Below, piece after piece: positions 1 through 8,486 of a stretch of 22,061 bases of DNA. The position numbers and the translations under genes were made by a program. Position 1 is the stretch's first letter. Each line of letters opens with the position of its first letter. Where the stretch lies: NCBI GenBank assembly GCA_035906235.1, contig JAMIFN010000052.1:1-22061 (forward strand), given 5' to 3'. The DNA comes from JAMIFN01 sp035906235. Its GTDB lineage: Bacteria; Pseudomonadota; Gammaproteobacteria; Burkholderiales; Burkholderiaceae_C. The notes beneath the pieces are model-generated. The model made no database searches, was not told the origin of the DNA, and saw nothing but the letters and a program-made list of their open reading frames with translations.

Positions 1-1152
1 ATCTGGATTGCACGCCTGCAAATGCCCGTTTTGCGTTTGGCGCTAGAAGAACCGGAGTTTTTTGAATCCCTAGACCATCCCGCTCGCAAATTGTTGGACC
101 ATTTGGGTTCATGCGTGCTGGGCTTTACGGGCGATACCCCTAATGCCGAGCTGGAACAAGAGGTCAAGCGCATTGTCCAAGTGATTGAGCAATACCCAGA
201 AACTGGCAAACGCGTGTTTGAGCTGGTGTATGGCGAATTTAAAAAATTCCTAGAAAAGCATCTGGTTCATCAATCTGACGCTGCCACGCGCATGGTGTCG
301 CTTGCCAGTCAGGTTGAAGAAAAAGAGTCTCTGGTCATCAAATACACCATCGATTTGCGCGACCAGTTATCCAAACTCGCGCTGCGCGATGAGGTGCGCG
401 ATTTTCTCTTCCGCACCTGGTCCCAGGTACTGGCTGTCTCCACCATGAAATTTGGAGCGCAGGCGGCACAAACCATGGCCTTTAAACAGTTTACGCCCGA
501 TTTAATTTGGGCAGCAGGTGCCAAACCCAGCCGAGCCGACCGCCAAAAGGCCATCGCCGAAGTGCCGCAAATCATGGCCTGCCTGCGCGCGGGCATGAAG
601 CTGATTAACAGCCCAGATACCGAACAGCAAAGCATCATCGAAAGCATTAACACCGTGCTGACCGATGCCTTCATGTCCAAAACCGAACCTATCGACCAAG
701 AAGTCTTGGCCGCTTTATCCCAGCGTCTGGCCAATCTAGAGGACTATGTCACCGATACCGATTTGGGTCGCGAACTGCCTCTGGATGCGGAAAGCATCGA
801 AATGGTGCTAGGTATCGACACTTCGGGGCTAAACCTCGTCACCGGCGAAGGCAGCCCAGACCCCAGCGAGGATATCAAGGCGTGGATGCAGTCGCTACTG
901 CTCGGCTCATGGCACCGCCTCGACCATAACGGCAACATCGACCGCGTGCAGTTTTGCTGGCGCTCAGCCCAAAGTCAGCTCTATCTATTTGTCTCTGGCG
1001 ACGGCAATGCCTATCTCTTCCAGCGCAAAGGCTTGGCCGCCTACCTCAATACCGCGCTGCTGCTGCCCGCCGAGGAGGAAGCCCTCACCGTCATCGCCAC
1101 GCGTGAAGCTTTAGGCAAAATCGAAGCCAACCCGAGCCGCATGGTCAACTAA
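1..1152 (+). CDS. DUF1631 family protein, 3' part only
   Basis: The reading frame is open from the first base of the window to a TAA at 1150-1152, so the gene starts upstream and only about 383 C-terminal residues are seen. An ATG at 22 is in frame, but the codons before it (reading IWIARLQ) look like normal coding sequence, so it is not taken as the start. The text near the left edge (QMPVLRLALEEPEFF, then HPARKLLDHLG) and the later block with WHRLDHNG and AYLFQRKGLAAYL match what I remember of DUF1631, a family of large, mostly helical proteins of Burkholderiales that is sometimes misnamed thymidine phosphorylase. No enzyme motif, signal peptide or membrane segment is visible. The function is unknown. 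The gene is followed by an intergenic repeat and then rluA, and nothing ties it to cell wall synthesis. Confidence 0.8.
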   Translation: MWIARLQMPVLRLALEEPEFFESLDHPARKLLDHLGSCVLGFTGDTPNAELEQEVKRIVQVIEQYPETGKRVFELVYGEFKKFLEKHLVHQSDAATRMVSLASQVEEKESLVIKYTIDLRDQLSKLALRDEVRDFLFRTWSQVLAVSTMKFGAQAAQTMAFKQFTPDLIWAAGAKPSRADRQKAIAEVPQIMACLRAGMKLINSPDTEQQSIIESINTVLTDAFMSKTEPIDQEVLAALSQRLANLEDYVTDTDLGRELPLDAESIEMVLGIDTSGLNLVTGEGSPDPSEDIKAWMQSLLLGSWHRLDHNGNIDRVQFCWRSAQSQLYLFVSGDGNAYLFQRKGLAAYLNTALLLPAEEEALTVIATREALGKIEANPSRMVN

Positions 1153-1167
1153 TTCTCGGTGATTTTC

Positions 1168-1213
1168 CGTGATTTTTAGCGTAAAACCTGCCTGAGTAGC
1201 TCTTGTTTTTATA
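1168..1213 (+). repeat. Intergenic repeat, copy A (between the DUF1631 gene and rluA)
   Basis: The core AAAACCTGCCTGAGTAGCT lies at 1183-1201 and is followed by CTTGTTTTTATAG, which ends directly against the GTG start of rluA at 1214. The core begins 31 bases after the upstream stop codon. It matches copy C (9686-9704) at 18 of 19 positions. A weak 4-bp hairpin is possible (CTGC, loop CTGA, GTAG, with one G-U pair). I remember related intergenic repeats containing AGCAGCTAT as common in Comamonadaceae, and that identification is from memory only. Confidence 0.7.
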
Positions 1214-1855
1214 GTGAATTCCGACCCTCTGGGCGCTTCTGCCCCGCGCATCGCCTTTGCGGATGCTGATTTGCTGATAGTCAGCAAGCCAGCAGGCCTG
1301 CTTTCTGTACCTGGGCGCTTGCCCGAAAACCAAGACAACCTCACGGGGCGCTTGCAGGCCATCTACCCCGATACGCTCAATGTGCACCGCCTCGACCAAG
1401 TCACCAGCGGCCTGATGGTCTACGCCCGCAACAAAGCTGCGCAAGCCGCGCTCAGCCGCCAATTTGCCCTGCGTCAAGTGGATAAACGCTATACCGCGTT
1501 GCTGCAAGGCTGGGTCGAACAAGATGCGGGCGAGGTCCAACTGCCCCTGATTTGCGACTGGCCGAATCGCCCCCGACAAATCGTGCACCACGAGCTCGGC
1601 AAGGCCGCGCACACACGCTGGCGTGTACTCGACCGTGATGCTGCCAAACAGCAAAGCCGCATCGAACTAGAGCCCATCACCGGGCGCTCGCACCAACTGC
1701 GGGTGCATATGGCCGAGATCGGCCACCCCATCGTGGGCGACGATTTTTATGGCGCAGCGCCTGCCGCGCGGGTGATGCTGCACGCCAGTTTTTTGAGCCT
1801 GACGCAGCCCAGCACCGGCCAGCGCCTGAGCTGGCGAGAAGAACCTGATTTTTAA
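1214..1855 (+). CDS. rluA: RluA-type pseudouridine synthase
   Basis: This 213-residue protein isomerises specific uridines in RNA to pseudouridine. It lacks an N-terminal S4 domain and aligns from end to end with E. coli RluA (219 aa), the dual enzyme for 23S rRNA U746 and tRNA U32. Visible family marks are KPAGLLSVPGRL (25-36), the catalytic block HRLDQVTSG (58-66) with Asp61 as nucleophile, the RluA-like PLICDWPNRP, and PITGRSHQLRVHM near the C-terminus. The GTG at 1214 gives the family's usual N-terminus. No clear ribosome binding site precedes it, because the upstream bases belong to repeat copy A. The gene stands alone, flanked by two repeats, and is not part of the dcw operon that follows. 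The exact RNA targets are inferred from the similarity. Confidence 0.9.
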   Translation: MNSDPLGASAPRIAFADADLLIVSKPAGLLSVPGRLPENQDNLTGRLQAIYPDTLNVHRLDQVTSGLMVYARNKAAQAALSRQFALRQVDKRYTALLQGWVEQDAGEVQLPLICDWPNRPRQIVHHELGKAAHTRWRVLDRDAAKQQSRIELEPITGRSHQLRVHMAEIGHPIVGDDFYGAAPAARVMLHASFLSLTQPSTGQRLSWREEPDF

Positions 1856-1870
1856 GGCCATGTTTTTGGT

Positions 1871-1911
1871 TGTTTTGATTGAAAAACCTGCCTGAACAGC
1901 TATCAAAATAA
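1871..1911 (+). repeat. Intergenic repeat, copy B (after rluA)
   Basis: The core AAAACCTGCCTGAACAGCT lies at 1883-1901 and differs from copy C at one position. It begins 28 bases after the rluA stop. The flanks form an inverted repeat, TTTTGAT before the core and ATCAAAA after it, so this copy could fold into a stem with a loop of about 20 bases. The tail after the core (ATCAAAATAAT) runs opposite to that of copy C (ATTGTTTTGATA). This copy is followed by about 195 bases before mraZ and does not abut a start codon. Confidence 0.7.
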
Positions 1912-2026
1912 TATTCGATCTGCTGAATGTCGCTGGGTTTTTATCTTGCCCAAATCTCTGCGTGTTTTGTGTGAAGTGTCGGCAAGTGCTTGATTTATAA
2001 CGATTACTAAAAATTCACATAACTCA

Positions 2027-2054
2027 TTGATTTAAAAGAAAAAATCGATAAAAT
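2027..2054 (+). promoter_or_regulatory. Probable promoter of the mraZ/dcw operon
   Basis: TTGATT at 2027-2032 (-35) and TAAAAT at 2049-2054 (-10) are separated by 16 bases in an A/T-rich stretch. This would place the transcript start near 2061 and give a leader of about 46 bases before mraZ that contains the MraZ boxes. This position matches the main dcw promoter known upstream of mraZ in other bacteria. It was found by eye, and the 1-base-short spacer lowers confidence. The rest of the interval from 1912 to 2026 shows no other element I can support. Confidence 0.5.
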
Positions 2055-2087
2055 CTCATCCATTCCTATAAAGATGGTCTTTTTAGG

Positions 2088-2102
2088 TGGGAAAAAGTGG
2101 GA
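2088..2102 (+). promoter_or_regulatory. Two MraZ boxes (TGGGA direct repeats)
   Basis: TGGGA occurs at 2088-2092 and again at 2098-2102, separated by exactly five bases (AAAAG), so the repeats are one helical turn apart. Arrays of TGGG-type repeats with 5-base spacers are the known binding sites of MraZ in front of its own gene. Only two perfect copies are present, and I saw no third good copy on either side. They lie between the proposed promoter and the mraZ ATG at 2107, where bound MraZ could repress the operon. They may also serve as the G-rich ribosome binding region. Confidence 0.75.
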
Positions 2103-2106
2103 TGCA

Positions 2107-2577
2107 ATGACAGTGCAGCAGCTATTGGGGCGAGAGCAAGTGGCGCTTGATGCGAAGCATAGGCTAGCTATGCCTGCGCGCTATCGCGAGAGCGTGCAAC
2201 TGTTGTGCGCCGATGCCTTGGTGCTGACGGAGCATCCAGATGGGTTTTTATTGTTGATGCCACAGCCGAAGTGGGGGAGTTTCTCGCAGCAATTTGCGCA
2301 GGCAGGCGGTACCAGTCAGTGGTTAAAACGGATTATTTTGGGTGGGGCCTGCCCGGTGGTGCTCGACAGTGCCAAACGGTTTTTATTGCCTCAAGTTTTG
2401 CGCCAAGCCGCAGGGATTGATAAACAAGTGCTGCTGGTAGGGGTGGGCGAGTATTTTGAAATTTGGAATCCGGCAGATTTCGCCACGCAGCGCGACAAGC
2501 AACGGGCGCAGCGCCAAACCGATGTCGCAGCACAAGAGTGCGATCTACAGACAAGCTTGCAAGAGGTGCGCTGGTAA
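2107..2577 (+). CDS. mraZ: Transcriptional regulator MraZ
   Basis: MraZ is a small DNA-binding protein of the AbrB-like fold that forms rings and regulates the dcw operon from repeats in front of its own gene. The 156-residue product has two family repeats, each with the DXXXR motif: DAKHR at 15-19 and DSAKR at 87-91. RYRE, LLGG and LRQAAG follow in the usual places. The glycine commonly seen before the Arg is His in the first motif and Lys in the second. The start at ATG 2107 is chosen because it leaves only four residues ahead of the point where E. coli MraZ begins and keeps the MraZ boxes outside the coding region. An in-frame ATG at 2074 would put the boxes inside the gene. The stop overlaps the rsmH start by one base (TAATG). 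Confidence 0.92.
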   Translation: MTVQQLLGREQVALDAKHRLAMPARYRESVQLLCADALVLTEHPDGFLLLMPQPKWGSFSQQFAQAGGTSQWLKRIILGGACPVVLDSAKRFLLPQVLRQAAGIDKQVLLVGVGEYFEIWNPADFATQRDKQRAQRQTDVAAQECDLQTSLQEVRW

Positions 2578-3530
2578 TGGCTAGTCCAGATTTGATGCAC
2601 CAGACGGTTTTGCTTCAAGAGGCCGTGCAGTCACTCATTACGGATGAGGATGGTCGTTATGTCGATGGCACTTTTGGTCGGGGCGGGCATTCGCGTTTGA
2701 TTTTGCAGAAACTGGGTAGCGCAGGGCATTTAACGGCGTTTGATCGCGATCCCGAAGCTGTTGCTGCTGCGCACTTATGGACGGATACGCGCTTTGAGAT
2801 TCGGCATGCTGCTTTTAGCGAGTTGGGTCAATTGCCTGCGGGTAGTGTGCAGGGGATTTTGCTGGATTTAGGGATCAGTTCACCGCAAATTGATGATCCG
2901 AGTCGTGGTTTTTCTTTTCGCCATGATGGGCCTCTCGATATGCGCATGGATCCGAGTTCGGGTGTCAGTGTTAGTGAATGGCTGCTGAGTGCGGATGAGG
3001 CGGACTTGGCGCGCATCATTCGGGATTATGGAGAAGAGCGTTTTGCGAAGCCTATCGCAAAAGCCGTGATAGCGCGTGTGCGTGCTGGTGGTGCGATTGC
3101 GGGGACGGCAGAGTTGGCGCAATTGATTGCTGGGGTGGTGAAAACGCGTGAAGGCGGACAACATCCGGCGACTCGCACTTTTCAGGCTTTGCGTATCCAT
3201 ATCAATGGCGAGCTAGAGCAGATCGAGCTGACCTTGCAGGCTAGCTTGCAGGCGCTGGCACTTGGCGGGCGCTTGGTGGTGATTAGCTTTCATTCGCTTG
3301 AGGATCGTATCGTCAAGCAGTTCATGCAAAGCAAAGCCAAAGAGCAAGTCGATCGCCATGACATGGCGTGGATGTTGCGCCAGCAGAGCAGCCCCATGCC
3401 CCTCGAGTTACTCGGGCGCATTAAACCTAGTGCAGCGGAAGTGTCTGCCAACCCCCGTTCGCGCAGTGCCATCATGCGTGTGGCTCAAAGAACGGCGGCA
3501 CCGTACGCGACAGCAGCGAGAGGGCGATGA
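2577..3530 (+). CDS. rsmH: 16S rRNA m4C1402 methyltransferase RsmH (MraW)
   Basis: RsmH uses S-adenosylmethionine to methylate N4 of C1402 in 16S rRNA, in the decoding centre. The 317-residue length is typical. Visible motifs are HQTVLLQEAV near the start, the SAM-binding DGTFGRGGHS (31-40), DLGISSPQ (97-104), HPATRTFQALRI (196-207) and SFHSLEDRIVK (237-247). The frame stays open upstream, but those codons overlap mraZ, and the ATG at 2577 gives the standard N-terminus and couples translation to mraZ. The 3' end overlaps ftsL by four bases. It belongs to the dcw operon by position, although its substrate is the ribosome. Confidence 0.97.
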   Translation: MASPDLMHQTVLLQEAVQSLITDEDGRYVDGTFGRGGHSRLILQKLGSAGHLTAFDRDPEAVAAAHLWTDTRFEIRHAAFSELGQLPAGSVQGILLDLGISSPQIDDPSRGFSFRHDGPLDMRMDPSSGVSVSEWLLSADEADLARIIRDYGEERFAKPIAKAVIARVRAGGAIAGTAELAQLIAGVVKTREGGQHPATRTFQALRIHINGELEQIELTLQASLQALALGGRLVVISFHSLEDRIVKQFMQSKAKEQVDRHDMAWMLRQQSSPMPLELLGRIKPSAAEVSANPRSRSAIMRVAQRTAAPYATAARGR

Positions 3531-3841
3531 TGAGCCGTTTTGTACGCATCAATTTTGTCTTGCTGCCTCTGGTTTTGCTCAGTGCCTTCCATTTGGTCAA
3601 TACCCAATACCAGGCGCGTCACACCTTCATGGATTTAGACAAGGCGACGCAGCGCAGTCGGGCGTTGGATGTTGAGCGTGAAGTTCTGGAGGTGGAAAAA
3701 CGCGAGGCGGCGTCCAATACCAATATCGAGCAATTGGCACGCACTCAACTGGGTATGCGCAGCAGCCCAGCGGGGAGTGTGCGTTATGTGCGAATTCCCG
3801 CAACCGCAACGGCACCTGCGCCACTTGGGGGACGGCCGTGA
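3527..3841 (+). CDS. ftsL: Cell division protein FtsL
   Basis: FtsL is a small bitopic inner-membrane protein that joins FtsB and FtsQ in the divisome and helps activate FtsW-FtsI. The 104-residue product fits the family: a short cytoplasmic tip, one membrane segment at about 8-24, and a periplasmic coiled-coil stretch at about 35-85 rich in Glu, Arg and Leu. Sequence conservation in this family is low, so the call rests on topology, size and position between rsmH and ftsI. Two adjacent ATG codons (3527 and 3530) are possible starts, and the first overlaps the rsmH stop as ATGA. The stop overlaps the ftsI GTG by four bases. The C-terminus ends in a Pro/Ala/Gly-rich tail. Confidence 0.88.
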   Translation: MMSRFVRINFVLLPLVLLSAFHLVNTQYQARHTFMDLDKATQRSRALDVEREVLEVEKREAASNTNIEQLARTQLGMRSSPAGSVRYVRIPATATAPAPLGGRP

Positions 3842-5568
3842 TTCGAAGAAAAGCGGTCCCTCAGCGTTATACGGTAGGTGCGGTGTTGACGAGCAAGGCG
3901 CCGGTTGGGCGTAGTCGCCTCCTGCTGTTTGTCGTGGCCTTGGGCTTTATGGCTTTGGGTTTGCGTGCGGCGTATATTCAAGTGTGGAAGCAGGAATTCT
4001 TTGTCAAAAAAGGGGAGATTCGCTACGCCCGCACCCCGGAGTTGCCCGCCAATCGGGGGCGTATTTTGGATCGTAATGGGCAAATCTTGGCATCTAGCAC
4101 GCCTGCGCAAAGCGTTTGGGTGCAAATGGATGAGTTTCAGCCGACTTCAGTTGAAAAAATGGCTCTGGCTAAGGTTTTGGGTATGAAGCCTGCCGATCTG
4201 AAGAAAAAGCTCAAAGGGCGCAGCTTTGTCTGGCTGCGTCGCCAAATCGACGACGAGATGGCGCAGGCTGTGGCGGCGCTCAAGCTCAAAGGCGTTTATA
4301 TGCGCAAAGAGTACCGACGCCAGTACCCAGAAGGCGAGTCGGTCTCGCAGGTGGTTGGTATTACTAATATTGATCAAGTCGGGCGCGAGGGGATTGAGCG
4401 CGCCTATGATGAGCAGTTGGCTGGGCGCTCAGGCTCGCGTCGCGTGATTAAAGACCGCCTAGGGCGCGTGATCGAAGACAGTGACATTGTTGCGCCCCAA
4501 GATGGGCAGGATGTGTACCTGAGCATTGATAGTCGTATTCAATTTATGGCTTATCAAAAGCTGCGCGATGCTGTTCAGTTGCACAATGCGCGATCTGGAA
4601 GTCTGGTCATGTTGGATGCTCAAACTGGGGAGATTCTTGCTTTAGCCAACTACCCGAGTTTCGATCCCAATCAGCGCGGCAATATTAATCCCGCGCTGAC
4701 ACGCAATAGCGCGGTGATGGACATGTACGAGCCTGGCTCCAGCATGAAGCCGATCACGATTTCACTGGCTTTGAGCGAGGGCCGTGTGACACCAAGCACC
4801 GTGTTTTCTACAGCGCCAGGCTATATCAATGTGACAGGCTCAATCATTCGTGATAGCCACGCCAATGGAGATCTGACCGTAGCGCAGATTATTCAAAAAT
4901 CGAGCAATGTCGGGACGGTGAAGATATCCCAGTTGCTCGATAGCAAAGACATGTGGGATATGTTGATGCGGACGGGCTTTGGGCAAAAACCCGCCTTGAA
5001 ATTTCCCAGCACCAGTGCCGGGCGGCTGCGCAATTACAAAAATTGGCGACCTGTTGAAAAAGCCACGATCAGCTATGGCTATGGGGTTGCAGGAAGTTTG
5101 TTGCAAATGGCGCAGGCATATACCATCTTTACCAGCGACGGATATTTTTTACCGGCAACGCTAGAAAAACAAAGCGCCGTGATTCAGGGTGAGCGCGTGC
5201 TGACGAATAAAGACGCCAAAACCATGCGGCAAATGATGCATTTGGTCACGCAGTCTGGTGGTACTGCGCGACAAGCGGCCATCAGTGGCTATAGCGTTGG
5301 CGGCAAAACAGGTACTGTGCACAAGCAAGTGGGTGGGGGCTATGCCCAAAATCAGTACAGCGGTTTCTTTGTCGGCTTTGCACCCGTGGAAAGCCCCCGC
5401 GTCATTGCTGCGGTCATGATTGATGATCCCAAAGGTGGGGTTTATTACGGGGGCGCTGTGGCTGGCCCGGTGTTTAGTGGCGCAGTGCAGCAAGCTTTGC
5501 AGATTTTGCAAGTGCAACCTGATTTGCCACTGGCTACCGCGAGTAGCGTGGCGAGGGGCGGAGTATGA
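3838..5568 (+). CDS. ftsI: Septal peptidoglycan transpeptidase FtsI (PBP3)
   Basis: FtsI is the class B penicillin-binding protein that cross-links peptidoglycan at the septum, working with FtsW. The 576-residue product has a cytoplasmic N-terminus, one membrane anchor at about 27-47, a non-catalytic pedestal domain (about 60-215) and a C-terminal transpeptidase domain. All three active-site motifs are present: SSMK at 301-304 with Ser301 as the acylated serine, SSN at 355-357 and KTGT at 490-493. GRILDRNG in the pedestal is also typical. The start is GTG, overlapping the ftsL stop as GTGA and preceded by a purine-rich GGGGGA. The stop overlaps murE-murF as ATGA. Nothing in the catalytic motifs looks altered. 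Confidence 0.97.
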   Translation: MIRRKAVPQRYTVGAVLTSKAPVGRSRLLLFVVALGFMALGLRAAYIQVWKQEFFVKKGEIRYARTPELPANRGRILDRNGQILASSTPAQSVWVQMDEFQPTSVEKMALAKVLGMKPADLKKKLKGRSFVWLRRQIDDEMAQAVAALKLKGVYMRKEYRRQYPEGESVSQVVGITNIDQVGREGIERAYDEQLAGRSGSRRVIKDRLGRVIEDSDIVAPQDGQDVYLSIDSRIQFMAYQKLRDAVQLHNARSGSLVMLDAQTGEILALANYPSFDPNQRGNINPALTRNSAVMDMYEPGSSMKPITISLALSEGRVTPSTVFSTAPGYINVTGSIIRDSHANGDLTVAQIIQKSSNVGTVKISQLLDSKDMWDMLMRTGFGQKPALKFPSTSAGRLRNYKNWRPVEKATISYGYGVAGSLLQMAQAYTIFTSDGYFLPATLEKQSAVIQGERVLTNKDAKTMRQMMHLVTQSGGTARQAAISGYSVGGKTGTVHKQVGGGYAQNQYSGFFVGFAPVESPRVIAAVMIDDPKGGVYYGGAVAGPVFSGAVQQALQILQVQPDLPLATASSVARGGV

Positions 5569-8486
5569 GCACAGTTCCGATGACGGGCGTAGCGCAGGCC
5601 TTGCACCAAATGGGGGCTCAGGGCTTGGTGGCCGATAGCCGCAAGCTCCAACCAGGGCAAGCCTTTATTGCGTGGCCGGGTTATGGCCTAGATGCGCGGC
5701 AGTTTGTGGCTGAGGCGTTGGCCGGCGGTGCCGCCGCTTGCGTGGTCGAGGCGCAAGGCCTCGAGGTTTGGGATTTTGCCCAAGACCCCAGAGTGCTGGC
5801 CGTGCCACAACTCAAACTGTGCGCCGGAGAATTGGCGTCAGCGTTTTATGCCGATCCCTCGGCGGCACTCAAACTGTGTGCGATGACGGGAACCAATGGC
5901 AAAACTTCGAGCAGTTGGTGGTTGGCGCAAGCCATCGCGCAATTGCCGGCCCACTATGGTTTGGGCGCTTGCGCCCTAGTAGGCACTTTGGGGATAGGGC
6001 GCATAGGGGCTTTGCAGCTCACGGGGCTAACCACGCCCGACCCTATGACTTTGCAGGCGCAGCTGGCGCAACTACAGGCCGCAGGCTGCGGGGCTTGCGC
6101 GATGGAGGCCTCGAGCATCGGTTTGGCTGAGGGGCGTTTGGCGGGTTTGCGCATCCATACGGCTTTGTTCACCAATTTCACGCAAGACCATCTCGATTAC
6201 CACGGGGATATGGCCAGCTATTGGCAGGCCAAGGCGAGTTTGTTTGATTGGCCGGGGTTGCGCGCAGCAGTGGTCAATCAAGATGATGCCCAGGCTGGAG
6301 TTTTGCTGCAACGCTGCCAAGAGCGCGGCTTGCCTTGTTGGACTTATTCTGTGCTCGGTCCAGCCTCGGTGTACGCCAGTGACATCAGTTTCAGCAGCGC
6401 AGGGGTGCGTTTTGTCGTGCACATTGCGGCGGATAAGTTTGCGCTCGATTTGCCGCTATACGGCCTCTACAACATCAGCAATGTACTGGGCGTGCTGGCG
6501 GTGTTGCTGAGTTTTGGGGTTAGCGCTGCCGACGCGGCACAAGCTTGCCGCCATTTGCGTGCCGTGCCGGGGCGCATGGAGGTCTTGCATCACGCCGATT
6601 GGCCAGCCAGCGTCGTCGATTACGCGCACACGCCCGATGCGCTGGAGAAGAGTTTGCAAGCTTTGCGCCCAGTGGCTCAGGCCGCGGGCGGCAAACTTTG
6701 GGTGTTGTTTGGCTGCGGCGGCAATCGTGATGGCAGCAAGCGCCCGCTCATGGGACAGGCGGCTGAACGCCATGCCGATGTGGTGGTGTTAAGCAGCGAT
6801 AACCCCAGAGACGAAGACCCGGCCACGATTGCTCAAGCCGTATTGGCAGGCATGCAGCAGCGGCCTATCCATATTGAACTGGATCGCGCGGCCGCCATTG
6901 CTTGGGCCTTGCGCCGTGCAGCACCGCAAGATGTATTGCTGATTGCGGGCAAAGGCCATGAAGATTACCAAGAAGTGCGTGGACAAAAAATGCATTTCTC
7001 AGACCAAGAGGAAGTACGCAAGATGTGGAGCACAACGAGCACGCAGGCGATGGCAGCTACTGCCGCTGCACCTGTGTTGATGCACCTGGGGCAAGTGCAG
7101 GCTTGGCTAGAGCAAGCGGGTTTGCCAGCCAAATTGGTGGGCGCTGCAAATACGCCGCTCATGCGCTTGCACACAGATACCCGTAGCTTGCAAGCTGGTG
7201 ATTTGTTCGTCGCCTTAAAAGGTGAAAATTTTGATGCGGGCAGCATGCTGCCTCAAGCTAAAGCTGCGGGTGCTGTAGCGGCTATCACGCAGTCCTCAGG
7301 CTTAGAGACTGCAGGCCTAGCGGGGATTGAAGTGGCCGACAGCTTGCAAGCCTTGGGCGTGATTGCCGCCGCTTGGCGGGCGCAGTTTGCGCTCCCTTTG
7401 ATTGCCGTAACCGGTAGCAATGGCAAGACCACGGTCACGCAAATGATTGCCAGTATCTTGCGCGCCTATGCGGGCGATGCGGCCTTGGCGACACAGGGCA
7501 ATTTGAATAACGCTATCGGTGTGCCGCTAACGCTGCTGCGTTTGCGTGCTGAGCACCGCATCGGCGTTATCGAGTTGGGTATGAATCACCCGGGTGAGAT
7601 TGCCGGCTTGGCCGCCATGGTGCGCCCGCAGGTCGTCGTGGTGAATAACGCGCAACGCGAGCACCAAGAGTTTATGCACAGTGTGGAAGCGGTGGCGCTA
7701 GAAAATGGCTCGGCCCTCGCGCATTTGTCGGTGGATGGGACGGCGGTTTTTCCGAGTGACGATGCCTATGCGCCTATCTGGCAGCAACAAGCGGCGGGCA
7801 AACACATACTGCGCTTTGCCCTGCAGGGCAACACCGATGTTTGCGCCCAAGCGCAGTGGCAGGGCGGCGCTTGGCAGGTTTGCGCGCAAAGTCCAGCGGG
7901 GCAGTTTCACTATCGTTTGCAAATTGCCGGACGCCACCATGTGAAAAACTCCTTGGCTGCAGTGGCTGCTTGCTTGGCAGCCGGTGTGCCTGTGGCGGCG
8001 ATCGCCCAAGGCTTAGAGCAGTTTGTTGCCGTTGCTGGGCGTTGCCGCGCGCTGCAGCTGCAGTGGGCGGGGCGTGCGATGGATTTGATAGACGACAGCT
8101 ACAACGCCAACCCTGATTCAGTTTGTGCGGCCATTGATGTGCTGGCGGAGTTGCCCGGGCCGCATTTATTGGTGTTGGGGGATATGGGCGAGGTCGGTAC
8201 TCAGGGCGAAGAGTTTCACACCGAGGTGGGCGAATATGCCGCCGAGCGCGGGATTGAAACCTTGTATGCCTTGGGGGATTTGATGCGCTACACGGCGGCG
8301 GCTTTTCCTGGGGCGCGACATTTCGCCAATATGGACAATTTGCAGGCGGCTTGCCTGCGCGATGCCGCGCAGTACCGCAGTATTTTGGTTAAAGGTTCAC
8401 GGTTTATGCGTATGGAAAATGTGATTGCCGCGCTGCAAACAGCGGCGCAAGCGTCCAAAAAAGAGGGGGACGCGCATGTTGCCTAG
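5565..8486 (+). CDS. murE-murF: Fused MurE-MurF ligase (UDP-MurNAc-tripeptide and pentapeptide synthesis)
   Basis: One 973-residue frame carries two complete Mur ligases. Residues 1-488 are MurE, which adds meso-diaminopimelate to UDP-MurNAc-L-Ala-D-Glu: ATP loop TGTNGKTS (108-115), the probable carbamylated lysine in QAKASLF (Lys223), the meso-DAP motif DNPR (412-415) and AGKGHED (461-467). Residues about 505-973 are MurF, which adds D-Ala-D-Ala: VALKGENFD (549-557), ATP loop TGSNGKTT (616-623), NNAIGVP (648-654) and DDSYNANP (843-850). The linker (about 489-504) is rich in Ala, Thr and Ser. An in-frame ATG at 7080 stands where a free MurF would begin. Such fusions are known in Bordetella and, as I recall, other Burkholderiales, so this is a family trait and not an assembly error. 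The start overlaps the ftsI stop, and mraY begins inside the last codons. Confidence 0.96.
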   Translation: MSTVPMTGVAQALHQMGAQGLVADSRKLQPGQAFIAWPGYGLDARQFVAEALAGGAAACVVEAQGLEVWDFAQDPRVLAVPQLKLCAGELASAFYADPSAALKLCAMTGTNGKTSSSWWLAQAIAQLPAHYGLGACALVGTLGIGRIGALQLTGLTTPDPMTLQAQLAQLQAAGCGACAMEASSIGLAEGRLAGLRIHTALFTNFTQDHLDYHGDMASYWQAKASLFDWPGLRAAVVNQDDAQAGVLLQRCQERGLPCWTYSVLGPASVYASDISFSSAGVRFVVHIAADKFALDLPLYGLYNISNVLGVLAVLLSFGVSAADAAQACRHLRAVPGRMEVLHHADWPASVVDYAHTPDALEKSLQALRPVAQAAGGKLWVLFGCGGNRDGSKRPLMGQAAERHADVVVLSSDNPRDEDPATIAQAVLAGMQQRPIHIELDRAAAIAWALRRAAPQDVLLIAGKGHEDYQEVRGQKMHFSDQEEVRKMWSTTSTQAMAATAAAPVLMHLGQVQAWLEQAGLPAKLVGAANTPLMRLHTDTRSLQAGDLFVALKGENFDAGSMLPQAKAAGAVAAITQSSGLETAGLAGIEVADSLQALGVIAAAWRAQFALPLIAVTGSNGKTTVTQMIASILRAYAGDAALATQGNLNNAIGVPLTLLRLRAEHRIGVIELGMNHPGEIAGLAAMVRPQVVVVNNAQREHQEFMHSVEAVALENGSALAHLSVDGTAVFPSDDAYAPIWQQQAAGKHILRFALQGNTDVCAQAQWQGGAWQVCAQSPAGQFHYRLQIAGRHHVKNSLAAVAACLAAGVPVAAIAQGLEQFVAVAGRCRALQLQWAGRAMDLIDDSYNANPDSVCAAIDVLAELPGPHLLVLGDMGEVGTQGEEFHTEVGEYAAERGIETLYALGDLMRYTAAAFPGARHFANMDNLQAACLRDAAQYRSILVKGSRFMRMENVIAALQTAAQASKKEGDAHVA

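Noticed and set aside
22..24. ATG at 22 as a true start of the left-edge gene
   Set aside because: The frame is open to base 1 and the residues before it fit the family, so the gene is cut by the window edge.
2074..2106. Earlier in-frame ATG for mraZ at 2074
   Set aside because: It would add 11 residues not seen in the family and place the MraZ boxes inside the coding region. ATG 2107 fits better.
7026..7080. Possible sequencing error that joined murE and murF
   Set aside because: The frame is continuous through a normal-looking linker, both halves are full length, and the same fusion is known in related bacteria.
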